Positions 1 to 6,014 of a stretch of 12,648 nt of DNA are shown in pieces. The notes beneath the pieces were generated by a model, which saw only the letters and a program-made list of their open reading frames with translations, had not been told where the DNA came from and searched no databases. The stretch comes from JACRLW01 sp050181465. GTDB lineage: Bacteria > Planctomycetota > UBA1135 > UBA2386. Location of the stretch: positions 1-12,648 of the forward strand of contig JBFXDD010000074.1 in the NCBI GenBank assembly GCA_050181465.1, read 5' to 3'. Within the stretch, counting starts at the first letter, position 1. Each line of letters opens with the position of its first letter. The position numbers and the translations under genes were made by a program.

Positions 1-99
1 CACAAACCACGCAAGGTGGTCTTCGGGCAGCCAGTCGCGGAGCGACGGGGGAAGCAAGAGAGCCTGGTCGAGATCGAATCCCTGACGAAACCGCGCCAT
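1..99 (-). CDS. DUF772-type (IS1182/IS5-like) transposase, N-terminal 33 codons only
   Basis: Starting at the ATG whose complement is at 97-99 and reading leftward, 33 codons stay open to base 1, so the gene continues outside the window. The visible peptide begins MARFRQGFDLDQ and continues LLLPPSLRDWLPEDHLAWFV. The pattern 'LLPPSLxDWLPEDHLA-F' at residues 15-32 is the hallmark of the N-terminal DUF772 domain of IS1182/IS5-group DDE transposases. That domain precedes the catalytic DDE core, which is not in the window. These enzymes cut and paste their own insertion sequence. I could not identify the terminal inverted repeat, which should lie between about 100 and 285. Whether the element is intact cannot be judged here. 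Confidence 0.8.
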   Translation of the reverse strand, partial: MARFRQGFDLDQALLLPPSLRDWLPEDHLAWFV

Positions 100-285
100 G
101 GGTGCATCTACGTCGTGGCGCAACCTGCGGCCAGTCCGCGGCGACAAAACTACAATGGGTGGCTGGGCATCCCGTGGCGCAGACTCCTAGCGCCAGCCAA
201 TTGATCAACAACCGCAAGGGGCCGCGTCGCGACCGGTGGAAACTACCGGGCGCACACGATCGGGGCGAAGCCTCGATCTCTGTGA

Positions 286-426
286 TCAACGCGGAGGCGC
301 TTGCGACGACAGCGATTGAGTTCGTCCAAAGCCGTACTCGCACTCAAGCGGTGATACGCAACCCAGCTTCGAGTGTAGTCGAGTCGCGTTGTAGAACAGC
401 TCGATGTAGTCGAACACGCGGCTGGT
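286..426 (-). pseudogene. IS3-family transposase OrfB remnant (C-terminal end only)
   Basis: The minus strand is open from the stop codon at 286-288 back to about 426 and encodes TSRVFDYIELFYN followed by ATRLHSKLGCVSPLE. This matches the extreme C-terminus of IS3-family OrfB integrase-core transposases, whose consensus is 'xxIFDYIExFYNxxRxHSxLGYxSPxxFE'. The catalytic DDE residues lie upstream in the full-length protein and are missing. The same frame meets a TAA within about 35 bases further upstream, so this is a non-functional scrap. The homology starts within about 10 bases of the stop codon of the neighbouring membrane-protein gene, which suggests a deletion or insertion junction there. 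The last dozen residues before the stop look unrelated to the family and may be read-through into flanking DNA. Confidence 0.75.
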
Positions 427-434
427 CGGCTGAA

Positions 435-902
435 TCACGAGGCAGAAATTGTCGCCTTACATACAGTACACTGGAGGACACGCTTCTTCATGGTGAGGAT
501 CCAACCGAGGAGGCCACCGCAGAGACTCACGATAAGTCCAACTCCACCAGTGAGCAGCTGAATGGTCGGAAACTCTCTTTGCAACTCACCCGCGCGTTGA
601 ACGGGGACTAGCATCGCGACGATGCTGACAAAGATCCCAACAAACGTGGGTATCAGCAAGACATAGCCAACCAGGACAACCATACCGCTCATGCGATAGG
701 TCTGCCGCATTCTGAGATCGCCTCGATCGCATGTCCTGCACGGAATCGAGTGCTTCATTGGCATTGACCTGGGACGCCGCTTCGCCTCTAGGTCGAGCTG
801 AATTGCACGCTGCCTCCGGGGCCTCACAACAGTGAGCCAAACCAAGAACTGGATCACAACGACCACGACGAAAATGCCGACAACCGACACGCATGCTTCC
901 AT
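435..902 (-). CDS. Small zinc-ribbon-like membrane protein, function unknown
   Basis: I do not recognise this 155-residue protein. Three hydrophobic segments are visible at about residues 6-26 (very Val-rich), 73-98 and 114-137. Two CxxC pairs, C55-C58 (CRTC) and C145-C148 (CTVC), sit on the loop after helix 1 and on the C-terminal tail. Together they could coordinate one zinc ion if both lie on the same side of the membrane. An RPRRQR cluster follows helix 1. The alternation of membrane segments with paired cysteines is the main argument that this frame is real. The protein ends seven residues after the last cysteine, next to an IS3 transposase scrap, so a truncated C-terminus is possible. 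The local G+C is lower (33-34 of 60 in two lines counted by hand, against 46 of 60 in a murD line), consistent with acquired DNA. Confidence 0.62.
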   Translation of the reverse strand: MEACVSVVGIFVVVVVIQFLVWLTVVRPRRQRAIQLDLEAKRRPRSMPMKHSIPCRTCDRGDLRMRQTYRMSGMVVLVGYVLLIPTFVGIFVSIVAMLVPVQRAGELQREFPTIQLLTGGVGLIVSLCGGLLGWILTMKKRVLQCTVCKATISAS

Positions 903-1296
903 GAGTCTCCCACGACGGTAGCAGGGTCCTGCAAAGAGTCAACCAGAGCCTACGCAACGCCCAGTTGATCGGCTGCGGCGCGAAGCGCCGTCAGGTTCGC
1001 GTGGCTCAAGGACCGATTCGGCACGCGCGATTGTCTTGTCTTGCCGCGAATTCCTCGCAACAGTCCATCGCCTCCAGTCTGCACGCGCACTTCGCTTCCG
1101 AGGCACTGCGAATGACATCTGTACGCACGGTCTTCGCCAACGGGTGGGTTACCATCCCGATCGCGACTGACGGTTACGACGCGAATCCGAGATAGGTCGC
1201 TAACTCCAGTCCGGCGTGTACCGGAGCATCAACCCACCTGGGTGCTCAGTCATTCGCGCAGTCAGACACCCCCCAACCAATCCCACGCGCAACCCC
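903..1296. other. Non-coding stretch, no supported gene
   Basis: These 394 bases separate the small membrane-protein gene from the end of the large membrane-protein gene, both on the minus strand. Short open frames exist on both strands, but none has a recognisable motif, a hydrophobic pattern or codon use like the genes to the right. One tight hairpin is visible: CGGCGC at 976-981 and GCGCCG at 985-990 around a GAA loop. It could belong to the leader of the gene starting at 902, or it could be a repeat-family unit. Weak inverted repeats near 1224-1247 could help end transcription of the gene that stops at 1297, but no T-tract follows them. The stretch may hold further decayed mobile-element sequence that I cannot identify by eye. 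Confidence 0.5.
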
Positions 1297-3786
1297 TCAC
1301 CCCACGCGCCGCGCCAACGGCAACCCCACCAGCAACGCAAACACGTAGATGCCCCCCGCAGCCGCCGCCATCGCGGGATAACCAAAGGCGATCGAGCCAG
1401 GCAACACCAGCGTCGTGCCGATCACCGAGAAAACGCCGTTGATGCCGAAGGCCCAGGGCACGAAGTGCGGGGAGCGGGCCTTCACGAGCGCCAGGCCCGT
1501 CGGGAACATCGTTCCGAGCGCGATTCCCAAAGGCGCGATCGCCACCAAGGCCACACCGATCCGCGCGGGCAGACCGAGGGAAGCAGTGAGGGAGAAGAGC
1601 GGATCGAGACCGAACTGCACGACCGCGAGCATCGCGCAGATCACCACCACCGCGATGACCATCGTCCGCCGCATCGAACGCGCGCGACCGGCCAACATGC
1701 TGCCCACACCGGCCCACACCAAGAGGCCGCCGATCACGACCGCGAAGGCGTAGGCCTGGTGACCAAGGAAGAGCACCGCGCGCTGGATGAGGCCGCTCAT
1801 CGCGAAGATGTAGCCGGCACCGAGACTCGCGAAGTAGACCGCGAAAGGCATCACCACCCACGATCGCAACCCTCGCACGCGCATCACCGCCAGCGGACCG
1901 AGGATGAGCAACACCGCCAACCCCAGCATGATGAAGAGCTGACGGAACGTGCGACCGAAGTGCTCGGTACGCCCCATCAACACCTTGTCCGCCGCATCGG
2001 GCGGCGTCGCCAGGAACGGCAACACGTTCGCGAGCTCGACCTTGAAGCGACGCCAGATCTCACCACGTCGTACGACGTTGAAGAAATAGGGCCGACTGTC
2101 CGGCGCCGGCGCGATGTCGTTGCGATCGTTCGCGAGATAGGCCTCGAGCTGACCCTTCTTGGCCGCCGCCATGATCGGATCGCTCGGCGCTTCCTCACTC
2201 GGCACGTAGAGCGCACGCGGTGCCGGCAACATGCTGAGATGCTGAGTGAGCAACTCATACACCCACACGGTCACCCCAGTGCGACCGTCCGCAACCCCGT
2301 CGCCGGTGTCGCAGGCCTCGAGAAAAGCGCTCAGCGCACTCAGTTCCTCGGGCGTGAACGGCGTCGGCTTGACCAACAGTCCGAACACCTTCGCCTGCTC
2401 CAACATCACGAGGTTGCGCCAGGCATCCTTCACGCCCCGCCGCTCGAGCGCCATCAGCGCGGTCGCGGCAAGTCGCTCACGGAACTGATCGCCGGCGTAG
2501 TTCACGCAGAGGATGCCGTCGTCCTTCAGATGCGCGAGATACTCGTCGAAAGCCTCGGCCGTGTAGAGATAGCTCTCGTTCAGCGCGAGCGTGCCGCTCG
2601 CGAGCACCGACTTGGTGTCGACCCCGGTGAGCTGGATCAGATCCCAGCGATCACTCGACGCGCGCACATGACTGCGTCCGTCGCTGAGGAAGAGCTTCAC
2701 CCGCGGATCCTGATAGGGTCGACCGAGGAACTCGGCCATCGGCCCGCGCGCCATCTCCATCGTCGTCGAGTTGATGTCGACCCCGGTGATGGTCTTGGCA
2801 TCGTGATGCAACGCCGTCTGGATGTCGGGCGTGCCGCCGAGCCCGATCACCAACACATCCATCGCCGCCTTCTTGCGGAAGTAACCGAAGGCGTAACAGG
2901 TGCGCTCGAAGAAACCCTTCGCACCCGGCGCGGTGCCGCCGATCAGCGGCGAGCCGTAGCTGCTGTCCTGCGTGAACCACATCGACGGCAGATGCTTCAG
3001 GCTGTCGGCCACCGCCTGGTCCTTCGTCTCGACGATGAGATCGTGCACCTCGACTCGCGCGGTCGGATCCCAACGATCGAAGACCGACTCCATGCGCAGC
3101 ACCGGGAAGCGCTCCGGCTCGCGCGCACGGATCGTCTCGCACTCGCGCATGATGAGCGCGAGCTGGCCGCCGCTCTCCGCCTTCTGGATGCGGTAATCGA
3201 GCAGTTCGTCGGCCCACAGGAACAGCGGGATGCCGACCGCCAGCACACCGACCGCAACCAGAACCCGCGCGCGCACGAGCGGCACGGCGAGCAGTCCGCA
3301 CACGATCGCGCAGGCGATCAAAGCGCGCGGCCCACTGAGCGGCCCCAGCACGAAGAACACCACGAGGCAACCGAGCGCCGAACCGATGAGGTTGAGCCCG
3401 TAGCGGGCATGCACGTTGCCGGCCGGGTCGGCGAGGATCGCCGCGACCGCCATGCCCGCGGAGAAGTAGGGTGCGGCGAGCGCGACGAGGATGCCGACGG
3501 TCCAGCCGTCGAGCGCGAACTCGAGCTGGTCGGAGAAGCGCGCGAACACCGCGTGCGCGATCACCAGCAGCACGGCGGTCAAGAGCAGGTTGCGCCCGAC
3601 GAGCCGGCGCGGGTCCCCCATCTCGGCCTTCAGCGACAGCACGCTTCCGCCGGCACCGAAGCCGAGCAGGACGACGCCGACGACCAGGAAGATCAGGCCG
3701 TTCTCGAGCGAGTAGGCGAAGATCTTGGTCTCGAGCACCTCCAGTGCCAGAACGAGACAGGACAGCAGGAGAAGTACGAGCGGCAT
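1297..3786 (-). CDS. Polytopic membrane protein with spermidine-synthase-like SAM-binding domain
   Basis: This 829-residue protein has three parts: about six N-terminal membrane helices (residues 3-190), a soluble Rossmann methyltransferase/SpeE-like domain (about 230-575), and about six C-terminal helices (615-825). The SAM-binding signature is VLVIGLGGTPDIQ (311-323). An acidic residue ends the next strand in GVDIN (D337), and LFLSDGRSH follows at 366-374. The block WDLIQLTGVDTKS, then LNESYLYTAEAF at 402-413, is typical of the membrane-fused 'spermidine synthase' group. The C-terminal part carries the group's LIQRAVLFLGHQAYA block (666-680). True SpeE enzymes are soluble, about 280-310 residues long, and have a D-containing putrescine site that is not evident here. 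Polyamine synthesis should therefore not be assumed, and the substrate is unknown. The start is the ATG at 3784-3786, immediately before the first hydrophobic helix. The gene is divergent from the tRNA gene. Confidence 0.9.
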   Translation of the reverse strand: MPLVLLLLSCLVLALEVLETKIFAYSLENGLIFLVVGVVLLGFGAGGSVLSLKAEMGDPRRLVGRNLLLTAVLLVIAHAVFARFSDQLEFALDGWTVGILVALAAPYFSAGMAVAAILADPAGNVHARYGLNLIGSALGCLVVFFVLGPLSGPRALIACAIVCGLLAVPLVRARVLVAVGVLAVGIPLFLWADELLDYRIQKAESGGQLALIMRECETIRAREPERFPVLRMESVFDRWDPTARVEVHDLIVETKDQAVADSLKHLPSMWFTQDSSYGSPLIGGTAPGAKGFFERTCYAFGYFRKKAAMDVLVIGLGGTPDIQTALHHDAKTITGVDINSTTMEMARGPMAEFLGRPYQDPRVKLFLSDGRSHVRASSDRWDLIQLTGVDTKSVLASGTLALNESYLYTAEAFDEYLAHLKDDGILCVNYAGDQFRERLAATALMALERRGVKDAWRNLVMLEQAKVFGLLVKPTPFTPEELSALSAFLEACDTGDGVADGRTGVTVWVYELLTQHLSMLPAPRALYVPSEEAPSDPIMAAAKKGQLEAYLANDRNDIAPAPDSRPYFFNVVRRGEIWRRFKVELANVLPFLATPPDAADKVLMGRTEHFGRTFRQLFIMLGLAVLLILGPLAVMRVRGLRSWVVMPFAVYFASLGAGYIFAMSGLIQRAVLFLGHQAYAFAVVIGGLLVWAGVGSMLAGRARSMRRTMVIAVVVICAMLAVVQFGLDPLFSLTASLGLPARIGVALVAIAPLGIALGTMFPTGLALVKARSPHFVPWAFGINGVFSVIGTTLVLPGSIAFGYPAMAAAAGGIYVFALLVGLPLARRVG

Positions 3787-3882
3787 CGGCGACGAGGGAA
3801 CCTTAGCCCGAACTTCGGGACTTCCGCGCCACGGAAAGACCCACAGCGACGATCCGCCCCCCAGCTTTTGGGGCCTGACCGC

Positions 3883-3911
3883 TTGCGGCCGATCGCGTCG
3901 GACGATCTACT
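3883..3911 (+). promoter_or_regulatory. Possible promoter of tRNA-Ser
   Basis: TTGCGG at 3883-3888 and TCTACT at 3906-3911 are separated by 17 bases and match the sigma-70 -35 and -10 boxes at three and four of six positions. Transcription would start near 3918, about 33 bases before the mature tRNA, with the 3925-3942 hairpin in the leader. This is the best candidate I see in the gap, but such a match is weak in GC-rich DNA. Confidence 0.2.
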
Positions 3912-3924
3912 CCCCGCCTTCCGG

Positions 3925-3942
3925 TCCCGCGATGGCGCGGGA
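3925..3942. repeat. Perfect 7-bp hairpin just upstream of tRNA-Ser
   Basis: TCCCGCG (3925-3931) and CGCGGGA (3936-3942) pair perfectly around an ATGG loop. They end eight bases before the first base of the mature tRNA. In a transcript the hairpin would lie in the 5' leader removed by RNase P, where it could keep the leader from pairing with the tRNA. On the other strand it lies far upstream in the leader of the divergent membrane-protein gene. Confidence 0.45.
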
Positions 3943-3950
3943 ATGCGTCC

Positions 3951-4037
3951 GGAGAGATGGCAGAGCGGCTGAATGCACCACCTTGCTAAGGTGACGTGGG
4001 GATTTCCCCACCGGGGGTTCGAATCCCCCTCTCTCCG
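3951..4037 (+). tRNA. tRNA-Ser (anticodon GCT)
   Basis: All arms can be drawn. The acceptor stem GGAGAGA (3951-3957) pairs with TCTCTCC (4030-4036), and the discriminator base is G at 4037. The D-arm is GCA...TGC (3960-3976). The anticodon loop TTGCTAA (3983-3989) carries GCT at 3985-3987, reading AGC/AGU serine codons. A long class II variable arm, GTGGGG-ATTT-CCCCAC, covers 3996-4011. The T-arm is GGGGG-TTCGAAT-CCCCC (4013-4029). The long variable arm is expected for serine tRNAs. The first anticodon-stem pair (C3978/A3994) is a mismatch. The CCA end is not encoded, since ATA follows, so it must be added after transcription. The gene stands alone, with hairpins immediately on both sides. 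Confidence 0.97.
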
Positions 4038-4046
4038 ATAGCCCTC

Positions 4047-4083
4047 GCGGCCGTGCGCAGCCCAGGCGGCAGCGCACGGCCGC
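4047..4083 (+). terminator. 12-bp perfect hairpin, probable tRNA-Ser terminator
   Basis: GCGGCCGTGCGC (4047-4058) and GCGCACGGCCGC (4072-4083) are exact reverse complements separated by 13 bases, beginning 10 bases after the tRNA ends. The all-strong stem is what an intrinsic terminator in high-GC DNA would use, but no T-tract follows, so the stop may depend on the hairpin alone or on Rho. It also separates the tRNA from the lipoprotein-murD pair. Confidence 0.5.
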
Positions 4084-4094
4084 CGCCGGGGGCT

Positions 4095-4122
4095 GACGCC
4101 GGGGCCGACGCCGGGCCGACGC
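4095..4122. repeat. Short tandem GACGCCGGGG(C)C repeat
   Basis: Two consecutive copies, GACGCCGGGGCC (4095-4106) and GACGCCGGGCC (4107-4117), are followed by a partial GACGC (4118-4122). The second copy is one base shorter. The repeat lies in the leader of the lipoprotein gene, between the tRNA terminator and the start codon. No function can be assigned from sequence alone. Confidence 0.4.
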
Positions 4123-4157
4123 GAGCGCCACCATCCAAGTCCTCCGACCCGCCGCCG

Positions 4158-4631
4158 ATGAGCCAGGTCCAGCCGCCCTCGCGATCCTCCAAGACGGCGC
4201 GATCGCTGCTCGCGGTCGCTGCGGCGAGCCTGGCAGCCTGCGCGGAACCGAGTTGGCACGTCGGCGCCGAACCCGAGGGCGCACGCCTGTTCATCGACGG
4301 CCGCCATCGCTACCCATCGCCGCAGACCGGCAAGATCCCTTACTACGGGACCGCGGAGATCACGGCCGTCCCGGCGGTGGCCGCCCGCGACGCCGACGGC
4401 CATCGCCGCGAGATCGCCCGCGGCAAGCTCGTGATCGACGAGCCGGTCACGCCCTGGCTCTTCCCGCTGGACTTCGTCTTCGAGATGGCACGACTGCCCT
4501 TCGTCGACGACCCCGTGCCGACCCTGATGATGACCGCACCGCCGCGGCAGGACGAATCCGTGCGCGGCGAAGCACCGCGCGGACTCGAGGACTTCCTGGC
4601 GCGCGCGCGCCGCGCCGCGGTCGAGCGCTAG
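4158..4631 (+). CDS. PEGA-domain lipoprotein
   Basis: The 157-residue product starts with a basic N-terminus and a hydrophobic stretch ending in a lipobox, LAAC, at residues 25-28. C28 would be lipidated and the protein held in a membrane. After the cysteine, the segment VGAEPEGARLFIDGR (35-49) resembles a PEGA domain, a small surface-layer-associated beta fold, and YYGTAEITAVP (62-72) fits the next strand. The motif TPWLFPLDFVFE (98-109) resembles the tail seen in planctomycete PEGA lipoproteins ('APWYQYFPLDF-E'). I chose the ATG at 4158 because the longer frame would begin at a GTG inside the tRNA gene and would bury the signal peptide. The stop is five bases before the murD start, so the two are probably co-transcribed. 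This could reflect an envelope role, but no specific function is shown. Confidence 0.78.
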   Translation: MSQVQPPSRSSKTARSLLAVAAASLAACAEPSWHVGAEPEGARLFIDGRHRYPSPQTGKIPYYGTAEITAVPAVAARDADGHRREIARGKLVIDEPVTPWLFPLDFVFEMARLPFVDDPVPTLMMTAPPRQDESVRGEAPRGLEDFLARARRAAVER

Positions 4632-4636
4632 GCGCC

Positions 4637-5998
4637 ATGTCCGCACCGCTCGCAGTCGTCGTCGGCCTGGGTCGCTTCGGCGGCGGCGTCGCTGCCGCGC
4701 GCTTCCTGGCGGGCCTGGGCTACCGCTTGCGAGTCGTGGACAAGGCGACGGCCGACTCGCTGCGCGAATCGGTCGAAGCGCTGGCCGGTCTCCCGGTCGA
4801 TTGGCGCCTCGGCGGCGAGGACCCGGCCACGCTGGACGGCACCGATCTCTGCGTGCTCAACCCGGCGATTCCGAACGCGCATCCCCTGGCGGTCGCGGCG
4901 CGCACGCGCGGCATGCCGATCACCCAGGAGGCCGCACTCTTCCTCGAGCACTACCCGGGCCGCGTCGTCGTGGTGACCGGGACCAACGGGAAGTCGTCGA
5001 CGACGATGCTGCTCGGCCAAGCGCTGCGCGCGGGTGGGCTCGACGTGATCGTCGGCGGCAACCTCGGCAACAGCCTGCTCGACGATGCCGAGCGTTGGCA
5101 TCGCGATCAATGCGCCGTGCTCGAGATCTCCTCCTTCCAGCTCGAACGGCTTGCCGGCACTTCGCTGCGCGTCGAAGGTGCGGTGTTCGCGCCGGTGACG
5201 CGCGATCACCTCGATCGCCACGGCAGCCTGGCGGCGTATCACGACGCCAAATCGGTCGCCGCGACGATGGCCGACGAGTTCTGCGTCGTCGACGCCACGG
5301 ATCCGGTGGCATGCGAGTTCGCGACGACCGCGCGCCATCGCCTACGTCACTCCATCGCTGGCCCGCGCGACGGCGCGCACGCGTGGCTTGACGACGACGG
5401 CTGGCTCACGCTCGGGATCGGCGACGATCCGGGCCGGCTCTGCCACAGCGATGCCATGCTGCTCGACGGCAAGTTCCAGCGCGGCAACGCGCTCGCGGCG
5501 GCGCTCGCCGCGCACTGCCTGGGCGCCCCGCGCGCGCGCATCGGCCTCGGGCTGGCACTCGCGCGACCCTTGCCCTTCCGCCTCCAGCGCCTCGGCAAGC
5601 TGCGCGGCGTGATCGTCTACGACAACGCCGTGTCGACCGCGGTCGAGTCGACTCTCTCCGCACTCGAGACGCTGGTCGGCCGAGTGCATTGGGTCGGCGG
5701 CGGCAAGAGCAAGGACGGCGATGACGGCTACCGCGCGACGGCAGCGGCGCTGGCGGGTCGCATCGAATCGGCTGCGCTGTTCGGCGCCGCCGCACCGCTC
5801 GTGACGGCGGAGCTCCGCGCGCGCGGCGTGATCGCCAGCGCACACGACACACTCGAAGATGCGTTGAACGCCGCGCTCGAGCGTGCTCGCGAAGGCGACA
5901 TCCTGCTGTTCAGCCCGGCCTTCGCCTCCTTCGACCAGTTCGCCAACTTCCGCGCGCGCGCGCAGCGCTTTCACGGCTGGTGGCGCGCGCGGCAGTGA
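4637..5998 (+). CDS. murD: UDP-N-acetylmuramoyl-L-alanine--D-glutamate ligase
   Basis: This cytoplasmic ligase adds D-glutamate to UDP-MurNAc-L-alanine, using ATP, in peptidoglycan precursor synthesis. The 453 residues match the usual MurD length. Visible features in order are a Rossmann-like N-terminus (VVVGLGRFGGG, 7-17), the ATP loop GTNGKSSTT (115-123), EISSFQLE (163-170), DHLDRHGS (190-197), and the probable carbamylated lysine K205 in YHDAKS. Domain 3 follows, with YDNAVSTAVEST (328-339), GGGKSKDGD (354-362) and SPAFASFDQFANF (426-438). The last block is diagnostic for MurD. Two usual motifs are altered: the 'G-x-HN' before the domain 2/3 junction reads GKFQRGN (278-284), and the 'NDSxATN' region reads DNAVSTA. 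The start at 4637 gives a normal MurD N-terminus five bases after the lipoprotein stop. No other mur/dcw genes adjoin it, so murD lies outside the usual cluster. Confidence 0.96.
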   Translation: MSAPLAVVVGLGRFGGGVAAARFLAGLGYRLRVVDKATADSLRESVEALAGLPVDWRLGGEDPATLDGTDLCVLNPAIPNAHPLAVAARTRGMPITQEAALFLEHYPGRVVVVTGTNGKSSTTMLLGQALRAGGLDVIVGGNLGNSLLDDAERWHRDQCAVLEISSFQLERLAGTSLRVEGAVFAPVTRDHLDRHGSLAAYHDAKSVAATMADEFCVVDATDPVACEFATTARHRLRHSIAGPRDGAHAWLDDDGWLTLGIGDDPGRLCHSDAMLLDGKFQRGNALAAALAAHCLGAPRARIGLGLALARPLPFRLQRLGKLRGVIVYDNAVSTAVESTLSALETLVGRVHWVGGGKSKDGDDGYRATAAALAGRIESAALFGAAAPLVTAELRARGVIASAHDTLEDALNAALERAREGDILLFSPAFASFDQFANFRARAQRFHGWWRARQ

Positions 5999-6014
5999 GA
6001 CCCGAGGGTCTCAC
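5995..6014. terminator. Perfect inverted repeat spanning both stop codons of convergent genes
   Basis: GTGAGACCC (5995-6003) and GGGTCTCAC (6006-6014) are exact reverse complements with two bases between them, forming an 8-bp stem with a CGAG loop on either transcript. The murD stop TGA (5996-5998) lies in the left arm, and the stop of the opposing LamG gene (6011-6013 on the minus strand) lies at the mirror position in the right arm. It is therefore a compact candidate bidirectional terminator. No T-tract follows on either side. Confidence 0.55.

Noticed and set aside
102..611. 169-codon plus-strand frame
   Set aside because: It lies opposite the IS3 transposase remnant and the zinc-ribbon gene, both of which carry motifs on the minus strand. 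This frame has none.
950..1090. Possible ISNCY-type transposase fragment on the minus strand (GGDGLLRGIRGK...)
   Set aside because: The resemblance to the 'GL-H-RGRPSNR' helix-turn-helix tail is short and imperfect and there is no second motif. A translated search would be needed to keep it.
965..1195. 76-codon plus-strand frame in the gene-poor stretch
   Set aside because: No motif, hydrophobic pattern or neighbour support. It is short enough to arise by chance.
1224..1247. Weak inverted repeats as a terminator for the SpeE-like gene
   Set aside because: The stems are four base pairs each, interrupted, and lack a T-tract, so they are not supportable as a distinct feature.
1216..3972. 918-codon open frame on the plus strand opposite the membrane-fused SpeE-like gene, ending inside the tRNA
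   Set aside because: It is almost exactly antisense to a gene with clear membrane helices and a SAM motif. Its product is a low-complexity mix of Arg, His, Glu and Gln typical of a mirror frame in GC-rich DNA.
3996..4157. Upstream GTG start for the PEGA lipoprotein
   Set aside because: It would start inside the variable arm of the tRNA gene and put 54 extra residues ahead of a normal lipoprotein signal peptide.
4253..4636. N-terminal extension of murD by 128 codons
   Set aside because: It overlaps the lipoprotein gene in another frame with Arg-rich shadow sequence, while the ATG at 4637 gives a standard MurD N-terminus and length.
5951..5962. CG dinucleotide run near the murD 3' end
   Set aside because: It encodes part of the conserved MurD C-terminal Phe-Arg-Ala-Arg-Ala segment with high-GC codons and needs no other explanation.
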